NCBI RefSeq assembly: GCF_019049285.1
Contig: NZ_JAGMUL010000060.1
Coordinates: forward strand, 59,297 to 123,296
Length of the DNA: 64,000 bases
Source: Streptomyces sp. AC550_RSS872
Lineage (GTDB): Bacteria > Actinomycetota > Actinomycetes > Streptomycetales > Streptomycetaceae
Direction: 5' to 3'
The notes beneath the pieces were generated by a model. It saw only the letters and a list, made by a program, of their open reading frames with translations. It was not told the origin of the DNA and did not search any database. The translations under genes were made by a program, and so were the position numbers. Each line of letters starts with the position of its first letter. Position 1 is the first letter of the stretch. This document shows positions 7,845-15,711 of the stretch, piece by piece.

Positions 7845-8825
7845 ATGCACGCCATCCGCCTGCACGCCTTCGGCCCGGCAGAGAACCTCACGTACGAGGA
7901 GACCGACGACCCCACGCCCGGCCCCGGCCAGGTCCGGATCGCCGTGCGGGCCGCAGGGGTCCATCTCCTCGACACGGCCCTGCGCGAGGGCATCCAGGGC
8001 CCGGCGCCGCAGCCGCCGACGCTGCCCACGATCCCCGGCCGCGAGGTCGCCGGCGTCGTCGAGTCCCTCGGTGAGGGAGTCGCGGAACTCTGGCTCGGCA
8101 AGCGCGTCGTCGCCCACCTCGGCTTCGCGCCGGGCGGCTACGCCGAACTCGCCGTCGCCGACGTCGACCGCGTCCACGAGATCCCGGCGGGCCTCGACCC
8201 GGCCGAGGCCGTCGCCATGATCGGCACGGGCCGTACGACGATGGGGATCCTCCAGTTCGCCGAGCTCGGCCCGGACGCGGTGGCCGTGATCCCGGCGGCC
8301 GCGGGCGGCATCGGCACGCTGCTCGTGCAGTACGCCAAGAACGCGGGCGCCGTCGTCATCGGCCTCGCGGGCGGTCCCGAGAAGGTCGCGCGCGTCCAGG
8401 AGAACGGCGCCGACCTGGCCGTCGACTACAAGGACCCCGTGTGGCCGCAGAAGGTCCGCGCGTTCCTCGGCGGGCGGGCCGCGACCGTCGTCTTCGACGG
8501 CGTCGGCGGGGACGTGGCCCGCGAGGCGGTCGCCCTGCTCGGCCCCGGCGGCCGGCACCTGGTCTTCGGCTGGTCCGGCGCGGGCCTGCACGACGGCACG
8601 CCCTACCTCGTCGACGGCGTCTCCCAGCAGGTCCTCGGCCCGCCGATGATGCAGCGGGCCGGCGGTCCCCACCCCGTACGGACCCTCGAACTGCGCGCCC
8701 TCGCCGAGGCCGCCGAGGGCCGTCTCACCCCGGCCGTACAGCGCTTCCCGCTGGCCGAGGCGGCGGCCGCCCATCGCGCCCTCGAAACGCGCGGAACCAC
8801 CGGAAAGGTCGTACTGGAGCCATGA
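7845..8825 (+). CDS. Zinc-type alcohol dehydrogenase-like / quinone oxidoreductase (MDR family)
   Basis: 326 residues. The medium-chain dehydrogenase fold is clear: GroES-like N-terminal half (PGPGQVRIAVRAAGVHLLD, then PGREVAGVVESLGEGV) and an NADP-binding Rossmann half (AVIPAAAGGIGTLLVQYAK with GGIGTL). No cysteine cluster for structural zinc and no catalytic Cys/His pair is present, so it belongs to the zinc-free quinone oxidoreductase branch. It likely reduces a quinone or enone with NADPH. It may share a message with the preceding flavoprotein gene. Confidence 0.88.
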   Translation: MHAIRLHAFGPAENLTYEETDDPTPGPGQVRIAVRAAGVHLLDTALREGIQGPAPQPPTLPTIPGREVAGVVESLGEGVAELWLGKRVVAHLGFAPGGYAELAVADVDRVHEIPAGLDPAEAVAMIGTGRTTMGILQFAELGPDAVAVIPAAAGGIGTLLVQYAKNAGAVVIGLAGGPEKVARVQENGADLAVDYKDPVWPQKVRAFLGGRAATVVFDGVGGDVAREAVALLGPGGRHLVFGWSGAGLHDGTPYLVDGVSQQVLGPPMMQRAGGPHPVRTLELRALAEAAEGRLTPAVQRFPLAEAAAAHRALETRGTTGKVVLEP

Positions 8826-8886
8826 CCAGCCGCAAGCCCCCGCGGGACCGCATACCTCAGCAGTCCCGCCGGCCTGTCTGATTCGC

Positions 8887-9810
8887 GTGAGCCGTTCCCG
8901 GGAGCCCAGTAGGGTCCGAAAGGTGATCGACATCCCGCAGGAGCTCGCCGCATCACAGCAGGAGTACAACGGAGAAGCGGGCCGCACGTTCATCGCCGGA
9001 CTTCCCGCCCTGACCGCCGAGTTCCTCGGCCGCTGGGAACTGAAGGTCGACGGACGTCCGATGCACGGGGTCAGCGCCCTGGTCCTCCCGGTCCTCCGCC
9101 GCGACGGCACCCCCGCCGTCCTGAAGCTGCAACTCCTCGACGAGGAGAGCGCGGGCGAGCCGGTGGCCCTGCGCGCATGGGGCGGCGACGGGGCGGTCCG
9201 TCTCCTCGACCACGACGAGGCCACCGGCACCATGCTCCTCGAACGCCTCGACTCCTCCCGCATGCTCGCCCACCACCCGGACGTCCACGAGTCCGTCCTG
9301 GTCATCGCCGGTCTGCTGGCCCACCTCACGTCCTTCCCCGCCCCCGCCGGCCTGCGTCACCTCGGCGACATCGCCCGGGACATGCTGGAGCAGACGCCCG
9401 AGGCTCTCGCCCACATCCCGGACCCCGAGGCCCGCCGCATCGTCGCCGACTGCGCCGCCGCCGTACGCGAGGTGGTCGACGACCCCGGCGACAGCCTCCT
9501 CCACTGGGATCTCCACGACGAGAACGTCCTCGCCTCCGAACGTGCCCCCTGGCTCGCCATCGACCCCAAGCCCCTCACCGGCGACCCCGGCTTCGAACTC
9601 TGGCCCGCCCTCGCCAACCGCTTCGACCCCACCGACATCCGCTGGCGCTTCGACGCGATGACCGACGTCCTGGGCCTGGACCGTTCACGCGCCCGCGCCT
9701 GGACCTACGGCCGCATCCTGCAAAACTCCCTCTGGGACATCGAGGACGGCCGCCCACTGGACGAGGAGCAACTGGACATCGCAAGGCGGCTTCGCGACCC
9801 CACCGGCTAG
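8887..9810 (+). CDS. Aminoglycoside/hydroxyurea phosphotransferase family protein
   Basis: 307 residues from GTG. The kinase-fold catalytic loop is LLHWDLHDENVLA (H-x-D-x-x-x-x-N), followed by WLAIDPKPLTGDPGFELWP, whose D-P-K replaces the DFG-like metal site. This is the APH(6)/hydroxyurea phosphotransferase arrangement. By family it phosphorylates a hydroxyl group of an aminoglycoside or a small hydroxylated compound; in streptomycetes many members have no proven drug target. A GTG at 8923 (VIDIPQEL) is an alternative start. The GNAT gene follows 9 bp after the stop. Confidence 0.85.
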   Translation: MSRSREPSRVRKVIDIPQELAASQQEYNGEAGRTFIAGLPALTAEFLGRWELKVDGRPMHGVSALVLPVLRRDGTPAVLKLQLLDEESAGEPVALRAWGGDGAVRLLDHDEATGTMLLERLDSSRMLAHHPDVHESVLVIAGLLAHLTSFPAPAGLRHLGDIARDMLEQTPEALAHIPDPEARRIVADCAAAVREVVDDPGDSLLHWDLHDENVLASERAPWLAIDPKPLTGDPGFELWPALANRFDPTDIRWRFDAMTDVLGLDRSRARAWTYGRILQNSLWDIEDGRPLDEEQLDIARRLRDPTG

Positions 9811-9819
9811 CCTGCGCCC

Positions 9820-10305
9820 ATGATCCGACCCGCCACACCCGCCGATGTCCCCGCCCTCCACACCCTCGTCCGAGAACTCGCCGAGTACGAGAAGGCGTTG
9901 GAGGAGGCGAGGGCGACGGAGGAACAGCTCCACGCGGCCCTCTTCGGAGACCACCCGGCCGCCTACGCGCACATCGCGGCCGACGACGCGACCGGCGAGA
10001 CCGTCGGCTACGCGATCTGGTTCCTGAACTTCTCCACCTGGCGCGGCGTCCACGGCATCTACCTGGAGGACCTCTACGTCCGCCCCACCGCCCGGGGCGC
10101 CGGCCACGGCAAGGCCCTGCTCACCGAACTGGCCCGGCTGTGCGTGACGCGCGGCTACCAGCGGCTGGAGTGGTCCGTCCTGAACTGGAACGCCCCCTCC
10201 ATCGCCTTCTACGAGGCGCTCGGCGCCCGCCCCCAGGACGAGTGGACGGTGTACCGGCTGACGGACGGCCCGCTCGCGGAGCTGGGGGTCCTCCCGGAGG
10301 CATGA
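9820..10305 (+). CDS. GNAT family N-acetyltransferase (diamine acetyltransferase-like)
   Basis: 161 residues. MIRPATPADVPALHTLVREL, the WFLNFSTWRGVHGIYLEDLYV segment, and RGAGHGKALLTELARL with NWNAPSIAFYEALGA match the spermidine/diamine (SSAT-like) GNAT group. It likely acetylates an amine; the substrate is unproven. Its TGA overlaps the ATG of the next reading frame (ATGA, 10302-10305), so the downstream gene, now truncated, was translationally coupled to it. Confidence 0.88.
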   Translation: MIRPATPADVPALHTLVRELAEYEKALEEARATEEQLHAALFGDHPAAYAHIAADDATGETVGYAIWFLNFSTWRGVHGIYLEDLYVRPTARGAGHGKALLTELARLCVTRGYQRLEWSVLNWNAPSIAFYEALGARPQDEWTVYRLTDGPLAELGVLPEA

Positions 10306-10451
10306 CCGTCCCCAACAGGGACACCTTCACGCCCGGCCTCGAACTCTCCCGCCGCTTCTACACCGAGGCCGTACGCCCCCTGCTGGAGGAGGCCGCCCCC
10401 GGCGTCCCCCACTCCGCCCGCACCCTGGGTCACGTCGTACGCAAGCCCTGA
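10302..10451 (+). pseudogene. Truncated DUF4037 (nucleotidyltransferase-like) gene, N-terminal remnant
   Basis: 49 codons. MTVPNRDTFTPGLELSRRFY, then VRPLLEEAAPGVPHSA, is how DUF4037 proteins begin; complete members continue with a GSEVLGFD-type nucleotidyltransferase loop and run to several hundred residues. Here the match is lost after about 42 residues and a stop follows. The 3' end overlaps, on the opposite strand, the end of the WS/DGAT-like gene by 22 bp. This reads as the scar left when the accessory block to the right arrived or when DNA was deleted. Confidence 0.65.
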
Positions 10452-11710
10452 CCGGCCCGCGCGGCGGACGCCTCGGACGTGGCGAGCGCCTCCAGCTCCC
10501 GGGCGACGGCCGCACCGATCATCTCGGCGGCACCGGCACGCGCGTGGCCGACGACCGTGAGCGTGTAGGCGTCGGCGCTGTGGACGAGGCAGAGGTTCGC
10601 CGTACCGGGCGGGGAGAGCTGCGGCAGAGGGACGACGCGCGCCAGGGGGCGGCCGTACAGATGGCTGGGGTGGTCCCGCCACTTGAAGGCGGTGCACAGG
10701 CTGGTGGTGAGTTCGGGTCGGGCCAGCCGCCGGGCCATCACCCCGGCCAGCCACGGCACGGCACGCGCGGCTCCCTGTAGTGCGGGAAGGATCGCGCGGT
10801 GGGCGTCGCAGCGCCGGTCGAACCCCGCGACCTGGTCCTGGCACGCCGTGAGGCGCGCCACGGGGGATTCCAGGTCGACGGGCAGCGGCATCCGCAGCAC
10901 GGTGACACCGTTGCCGAGCTGCTGCGCGGTACGACGGGTCCGCAGGTCGACCGGCACCGTCGCGTAGAACGGGTTCGTCCCCTTCGGCCAGGTCCGCAGG
11001 GGCCCGTGACAGACGCGCAGGGCACCGGCGTACGTACTCAGCAGCAGCTCGTTGAGGGTCGCCCCGCGCCCACCGGCCGGCTGACGGCGGGCCGTACGCA
11101 TCACCTGCGGATCGAGCTCCACCACCGCCACCGACGGCCGCACCTCGCCGGGGGAGCCCATGGGCAGGGGCCGCCCAAGCGCCCCGATCCGGCGCAACTC
11201 CCTGCCCACGGCCGCCGCACTGACGGCTGGGCGCTGCCGTACGGTCGCGGTCGGGTCCGCCGTGGCCGGCACGCGCGGCGGCAGCGGGGGTACGGCGTCG
11301 TCCATCAGCAGCCGGAAGACCGTCTCCAGGGACCTGCCGTCCAGCAGCGCGTGATGCGCGAACAGGACGAGGGCGTCGCGCGCGACCAGCAGCCGCCACA
11401 GCGGCCGTTCGGGCGGAAGGGGGTGGCTCACACCGTCGGCGAGCAGGTGTCGCAGGTCCTGTTCCGTGGCGGTGATATGCGCGCCGGGATCGAACGGCCA
11501 GGCTCTCTCCCAGCGGCGGCCCGACAGCGCCCCCGATCCGGTGGGTGGCCGCAGGACCAGGCTCATCCGCTCCAGCCCGCCCCACCGTTCACGGACCCGG
11601 GCCCGCACCCGTTCCAGGTCGAACGGCTCGCCGGAAAACACCCCGGCGATACCGATCGTCCCCGGCAGCCCGTTGCGCAGATGCCCTTCGTCGATGGCCG
11701 TCAGCCTCAT
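10430..11710 (-). CDS. WS/DGAT-like (condensation-fold) acyltransferase, first copy
   Basis: 426 residues. FAHHALLDGRSLET carries an intact HHxxxDG motif (H119, H120, D124, G125), the active site of wax ester synthase/diacylglycerol acyltransferase and of NRPS condensation domains. MRLTAIDEGHL at the start and LCTAFKWRDHPSHLYGRPL near the end fit WS/DGAT better than NRPS. The ATG overlaps the TGA of the ketosynthase gene, implying coupled translation, so it probably acts on an acyl chain carried by the cassette ACP. The acceptor is unknown. It is paralogous to the gene at 13223-14500. Confidence 0.8.
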   Translation of the reverse strand: MRLTAIDEGHLRNGLPGTIGIAGVFSGEPFDLERVRARVRERWGGLERMSLVLRPPTGSGALSGRRWERAWPFDPGAHITATEQDLRHLLADGVSHPLPPERPLWRLLVARDALVLFAHHALLDGRSLETVFRLLMDDAVPPLPPRVPATADPTATVRQRPAVSAAAVGRELRRIGALGRPLPMGSPGEVRPSVAVVELDPQVMRTARRQPAGGRGATLNELLLSTYAGALRVCHGPLRTWPKGTNPFYATVPVDLRTRRTAQQLGNGVTVLRMPLPVDLESPVARLTACQDQVAGFDRRCDAHRAILPALQGAARAVPWLAGVMARRLARPELTTSLCTAFKWRDHPSHLYGRPLARVVPLPQLSPPGTANLCLVHSADAYTLTVVGHARAGAAEMIGAAVARELEALATSEASAARAGQGLRTT

Positions 11711-12924
11711 GTGCCACAGCCATGGGGCGAGTCGAACACGACACAGGCGTTGTGGCCGCCGAAGGCGAAGCTGTTGCTGATCACCGGCCCGTCCAGGATC
11801 TTGCGCGGCTCCCCGACGACCATGTCCAGCTCGCATCGGGGATCCAGCCGCGTGAGATGCGCGGTCGGCGGCGCGAGCCCCTCCCGCACGGACAACGCGG
11901 TGATCACGGCCTCCAGCGCTCCCGCCAGCCCGAGCCCGTGCCCGGTCACGGCCTTGGGCGCGGTGACCGGCACCGCGCGCGGGCCGAACACGTCGCTGAT
12001 GGCCCGCGCCTCCGCGAGGTCGTTCAGCTCGGTGCCGGTGCCGTGCGCGTTGACATGGGTGACGGCGTCCGCGGTCGAACCGGCGTCGGCGAGCGCCTGT
12101 TCCATGCACGCCCGGGCCCCCGCACCGTCGGGATGCGGTGCCGTCAGGTGGTGGGCGTCGGACGTACGGCCGTACCCGGTCAGGGTGGCGTAGACGCGGG
12201 CGCCGCGCGCGCGGGCCAGGTCCAGCCGCTCCAGCACCAGGAACGCCGCCCCTTCGGCGAGGACGAAACCCCGCCGCCCGACGTCGAACGGCCGTGACGC
12301 GGAGGCGGGATCCTCGCACTCGGTGACCATCGCCCCGGCCCGCCCGAACGCCAGCGCCGTCGTCGGAGTCAGGGGACTGTCGTGGCCCCCGGCCACCACC
12401 ACGTCCGCGCACCCCGCCCGGATCATCTGCATCGCCTCACCCACGGCATGCGTACCGGAGGCACAGGCCGTGGACACCGTCAGACTCGGCCCGGCGATCC
12501 GGAGCCTGGCGCTGATCCAGTAGGCCCCGGCGTTGTGCATCAGCCGGGGCGCGTAGAGCACGTCAGGCTGCCCGATGCCGTTCTCCTGGCTGATCACCCC
12601 GCCGTACCCGGTGCCGGTGACCACGGCCCGCCGGCCGGGACCGACGTGCAGTCCCCCGGCGTCCGCCACGGCGTCCACGGCCGCGCACACGGCCAGCTGC
12701 ACCGAACGGTCCGTCCGCCGCACCTCTTTGGGCGCCAGACAGCCCGCCGGTTCGAAGGCGGTCATCGCGGCCGCCGGGTACACGACCGTGCCCTCGTCGT
12801 CGAAGGCGTGCAGCGCCGTCGCGGAACGGCACCGCACGAGACTCTCCCAGAGCTCCTGCGGACTCGCACCGGCCGCGCAGCGAACTCCGAGGCCGGTGAC
12901 GGCGACGGCGGGTCGGCCGGTCAT
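11707..12924 (-). CDS. Beta-ketoacyl-ACP synthase (KAS II-like)
   Basis: 405 residues, the normal KAS length. All three catalytic residues are present: Cys154 in LTVSTACASGTHA, His294 in VNAHGTGTEL, His329 in PKAVTGHGLGLAGAL; SFAFGGHNA gives the C-terminal glycine-rich loop. It should decarboxylate malonyl-ACP and extend an acyl chain. It lies between the ACP and acyltransferase genes with ATGA overlaps on both sides. No ketoreductase, dehydratase, enoyl reductase or malonyltransferase is nearby, so those would have to come from primary fatty-acid synthesis, or the product stays a short beta-keto chain. Confidence 0.93.
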   Translation of the reverse strand: MTGRPAVAVTGLGVRCAAGASPQELWESLVRCRSATALHAFDDEGTVVYPAAAMTAFEPAGCLAPKEVRRTDRSVQLAVCAAVDAVADAGGLHVGPGRRAVVTGTGYGGVISQENGIGQPDVLYAPRLMHNAGAYWISARLRIAGPSLTVSTACASGTHAVGEAMQMIRAGCADVVVAGGHDSPLTPTTALAFGRAGAMVTECEDPASASRPFDVGRRGFVLAEGAAFLVLERLDLARARGARVYATLTGYGRTSDAHHLTAPHPDGAGARACMEQALADAGSTADAVTHVNAHGTGTELNDLAEARAISDVFGPRAVPVTAPKAVTGHGLGLAGALEAVITALSVREGLAPPTAHLTRLDPRCELDMVVGEPRKILDGPVISNSFAFGGHNACVVFDSPHGCGT

Positions 12925-13196
12925 CGGGCGAGGGTGTTGTGGACGCCGGGGGTACGCAGCCGCACGATGAGGTCGGCGACATCACCCACGGTGGACACAC
13001 CGGCCTTGTCGGTGCCTCTCAGACACACCCCGAACAACTCCTCCGAAGCCGCTTCCAGTTCGGTGATGTCCAGGCTGTCGGCGCCCAGGTCGGCGACCAG
13101 CCGAGCCTGCGGGACCACCGCCTCCGGCGGCACCGACATCACCCGCGCGCACAGCGGGCGCAGCGCTTCCCATACGTCGCCGTGTTCCGCTTCCAT
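12921..13196 (-). CDS. Acyl carrier protein
   Basis: 91 residues. ADLGADSLDITELEA contains the phosphopantetheine attachment serine (Ser41, DSL motif) in a normal ACP helix-II context, with acidic residues around it. The ATG at 13196 is chosen because it gives a standard ACP length and lies 26 bp after the upstream acyltransferase stop. Its stop overlaps the ketosynthase start (ATGA). It should tether the acyl chain for the neighbouring ketosynthase and acyltransferases after activation by a phosphopantetheinyl transferase encoded elsewhere. Confidence 0.93.
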   Translation of the reverse strand: MEAEHGDVWEALRPLCARVMSVPPEAVVPQARLVADLGADSLDITELEAASEELFGVCLRGTDKAGVSTVGDVADLIVRLRTPGVHNTLAR

Positions 13197-13222
13197 GCAA
13201 CTGCCTCCATCTCCTGGTGCCG

Positions 13223-14500
13223 TCAGGGCACTGACGGCGTCGCCATCCCGGCCCATGTCTCGAACTCCGTGACGACCGCGTCGGCGAGCCGCTCCGCGTC
13301 GTTCGGGCGCAGGTGGCACACCACGGTGAGCGTGAACGCGTCCCCTGCCTGTGCCAGGGCGAAGCTGACCGTGCCCGGGTGCTGCAAGGGCGGCAGCCCG
13401 ACCGTGCGCACGAGCCGACGGCCCTGGAAGGTGCCGGTCCCGCCGGGCCACTTCATGGCCGTGGTCGCGGTCGCCGCGAAGCAGTTGTGACGCCCGCGGT
13501 CGGCCAGCAGCCCGGTGACCCAGGGGCCCGTCCGGCGAACCGCCTCTGCGGCCGGGAACAGCACGGCGGCGTGGGCGGCGGCCCGCTCGGGCACGTCGGC
13601 CATCGCAGCCTGACAGGCCCGCAGCCGCGCCACGGGCCCGTCGACGTCGACGGGCAACGGAACCCGGACGACCGTGAGGGTGTTGCCGAGTTCGCCCGTG
13701 GTCGCCCCGGTGCGCAGATCGCACGGTACGGCCGTGTAGACCGGTTCGTCGCGCTGCCGCCACCGCCGCACCGGCCCGTACCGGTCCCGCAGCGCCCCGG
13801 CCACGGCGCCGACCAGCAGCTCGTTCAGCGTCGCGCCCCGGCCGTCGGCCGGCTGCCGGCGGGCGGATCGGACCGTGGGCGCGGGCAGTTCGCGCACCGC
13901 GACCGAGGAGCACGGCTCCCCGGGCGGCCGCATCGGAAGGGCCTGCCCCGCGGCCGCCATCACCATGAGCTCCCTGCCCGCCGCACGCAGTCCGGCCCGC
14001 GGCGGCGGTGCCGACCGCACCGACTCCCTCGCCGCGGGGCCGTCCATCAGCGCGCGCATCAGCGTCGCCAGGGACCGCCCGTCCAACAGCGCGTGCTGGG
14101 CCACCAGAGCCAGCGCGAAGTCACCGCCGTGCGCCGCGTCCGGGACCACATGGAGCCGCCAGGGCGGCAGCCCTCCGCTGAGCGGCCGGTCCACGCTCCG
14201 CGTCCACAGGTCGTCCAACTTGGTCTGTGCCACGCCGACCTGTGCACCGGGATCGAACCGCCCCGGCACGACCCACCGCATCCGCCCACGCCGCCCGAAC
14301 AGCCCCTGCCGTACCGCCGCCCCGCCGCCCCGGGGCCCGTCGAGCACGCAGTTCATCCGCTCCAGGCCCGCCCACCGCTCGGCGACGCGCGCGCGCACCT
14401 GCTCCACGTCGGGCTGCTCGCCGGAGAGGACCACCGCCAGGCCGATCACACCCGGACACCCGTTGAGCAGCAGCATCTCGTCGGCATAGGACAGTCTCAT
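13223..14500 (-). CDS. WS/DGAT-like (condensation-fold) acyltransferase, second copy
   Basis: 425 residues, collinear with the product of 10430-11710 (for example ARRQPADGRGATLNELL against ARRQPAGGRGATLNELL). The active-site motif is QHALLDG (Q125, H126, D130, G131): the first His of HHxxxDG is Gln, while the second, catalytic, His and the Asp remain. It may still be active or may have shifted to a different acceptor. It is the first gene of the cassette; transcription must start inside or read through the terminator at 14525-14553 from the secreted-protein genes upstream. Confidence 0.78.
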   Translation of the reverse strand: MRLSYADEMLLLNGCPGVIGLAVVLSGEQPDVEQVRARVAERWAGLERMNCVLDGPRGGGAAVRQGLFGRRGRMRWVVPGRFDPGAQVGVAQTKLDDLWTRSVDRPLSGGLPPWRLHVVPDAAHGGDFALALVAQHALLDGRSLATLMRALMDGPAARESVRSAPPPRAGLRAAGRELMVMAAAGQALPMRPPGEPCSSVAVRELPAPTVRSARRQPADGRGATLNELLVGAVAGALRDRYGPVRRWRQRDEPVYTAVPCDLRTGATTGELGNTLTVVRVPLPVDVDGPVARLRACQAAMADVPERAAAHAAVLFPAAEAVRRTGPWVTGLLADRGRHNCFAATATTAMKWPGGTGTFQGRRLVRTVGLPPLQHPGTVSFALAQAGDAFTLTVVCHLRPNDAERLADAVVTEFETWAGMATPSVP

Positions 14501-14524
14501 GCGGTCTCTCCGGCTCGCAGTCCA

Positions 14525-14553
14525 AACGCCCGCCCCGTGATGGAGCGGGCGTT
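14525..14553 (-). terminator. Hairpin between secreted-protein gene and acyl cassette
   Basis: Nearly perfect stem AACGCCCGC..GCGGGCGTT, extended by CCC/GGA-type pairs, with a 5-nt loop. On the minus strand it is followed by a short TTT. It can end the message of the 93-aa secreted-protein gene or act as a partial terminator feeding the acyl cassette, whose first start lies 25 bp further. Confidence 0.75.
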
Positions 14554-14574
14554 GAACCGAACACTTCCTTCGGT

Positions 14575-14856
14575 CTACTTGAGCGCTCCGCTGTTGCAGC
14601 CCATGTCCGAGCCGAGGTGGCTGGGCTGCGCACCCGGGGAGCCCTCACCGTTGAGCGCGTTGCCCAGCGCGCCGTTGACGAGCCCGAGGCTGCCGAGGAT
14701 GTCGATGTTCATGTCGTGCGAGCGGCACTCGATGCCCTGCGTGATGTCGAGGTCGTGGGCACCCGCCTCACCGTGGGCGGCGGCCGTGCCGACGCCGAGC
14801 GAGCCGACGCTGCCGAGGACGGCGCCCACGAGGGCGACCTTCTGAAGCTTGCGCAT
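14575..14856 (-). CDS. Small secreted protein, family 1 (two-cysteine, NGALGNALNGEG type)
   Basis: 93 residues with a signal peptide (MRKLQKVALVGAVLGSVGSL, cleavage after AAA near residue 27). The mature part is about 65 residues: an IECRSHD motif, a hydrophobic stretch LGSLGLVNGALGNALNGEG, and HLGSDMGCNSG. It shares this plan and exactly two cysteines with the genes at 16890 and 17442. Two cysteines plus a hydrophobic core recall chaplins, but the chaplin motif itself is absent. It lies just upstream of the acyl cassette, same strand. The leader CGGAGAAGAA before ATG is shared with its relatives. Confidence 0.8.
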   Translation of the reverse strand: MRKLQKVALVGAVLGSVGSLGVGTAAAHGEAGAHDLDITQGIECRSHDMNIDILGSLGLVNGALGNALNGEGSPGAQPSHLGSDMGCNSGALK

Positions 14857-14931
14857 TTCTTCTCCGTTGGTCGAGCAGATGGGGTGTGCGGGGGTTCAAG
14901 CGGGGAGACGGGACACGTACGGCCCGGTCCG

Positions 14932-15711
14932 TCAGCCGAGTCGGGGCAGTCCCAACTGGCCCACGGGCGGCGCCGCGACCTGTCCCAGGCCGAGGCCGGG
15001 CACCTGCGGTGCGCTGGCCGGCGAGACCAGCGGGTTGATCAGCGGGTTCACCTCGGGGTTCACCTGCGGGTTCACCTGCGGGGCGACCCGCGGCGGGGGC
15101 TCCGGGTTGAAGACCTGCGGTGCGGAGACCTGAGGAGCGACCTGCGGCATCACCTGCGGCGCCGTCTGCGGGGTGACCTGCGGCACGACCTGCGGCGCGG
15201 CGGGCTGGGGCGCGGCGGCCGGTGCGGAGTGCGGAGCACCGGAGGCCTCCGCGTAGCCGCCCGACGAGGCCGAGGCGGAGGCGTAACCGCTCTCCTGGCG
15301 CGGCGCGGGCGCCGGGGGCGCCGGGGGCGCGTAGTGCGGCGCCGGCTGGGGCTGCGGCTGCGGACGCGTGGCCTGCGCGGCGCCCGTCGAACGGGCCGAT
15401 GCCGTGACCTGGGGCTGCGGCGGCGCGTAATGGGGAGCGGGTGCCGGGGCGTACTGGGGCGGCGCGTACTGGGGCGCCGGAGCGTACTGAGGAGCCGCGT
15501 ACTGGGGAGGCGGCGCCGGAGCGTACTGGGGCGCCGCGTACTGGGGAGGAGGCGCCGGAGCGTACTGAGGTGCCGGATATTCGGGAGCGGGAGCCGGCGC
15601 GGCACCGCTGTACCCGACGGGATAGTCGGCGGCCTCGCTGACGCCGGCACCGATGGCGGTCAGACCGCCGGCCGCCGCTACGACGAGCGCGGCCTTGTGA
15701 AGCTTGCGCAT
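14932..15711 (-). CDS. Secreted Pro/Gln/Ala-rich repeat protein
   Basis: 259 residues. The signal peptide is MRKLHKAALVVAAAGGLTAI, cleaved near ASEA-A. The mature protein is low complexity: first a run of QYAP / PPQYAAP units (coded by about 15440-15610), then Ser/Ala-rich linker, then a run of PQV / PQVNP units (about 15020-15190), ending QLGLPRLG. There are no cysteines in the mature part. It looks like an extended surface or wall-spanning polypeptide. Its start region (GCCGAGGGTTCC before ATGCGCAAGCTTCA) is nearly identical to those at 16131 and 20063, which points to duplication of a leader plus signal-peptide cassette. Confidence 0.8.
   Translation of the reverse strand: MRKLHKAALVVAAAGGLTAIGAGVSEAADYPVGYSGAAPAPAPEYPAPQYAPAPPPQYAAPQYAPAPPPQYAAPQYAPAPQYAPPQYAPAPAPHYAPPQPQVTASARSTGAAQATRPQPQPQPAPHYAPPAPPAPAPRQESGYASASASSGGYAEASGAPHSAPAAAPQPAAPQVVPQVTPQTAPQVMPQVAPQVSAPQVFNPEPPPRVAPQVNPQVNPEVNPLINPLVSPASAPQVPGLGLGQVAAPPVGQLGLPRLG

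Noticed and set aside
10430..12412. 660-codon minus-strand frame as one gene
   Set aside because: The conserved acyltransferase begins at 11710; the upstream part overlaps the ketosynthase in another frame.
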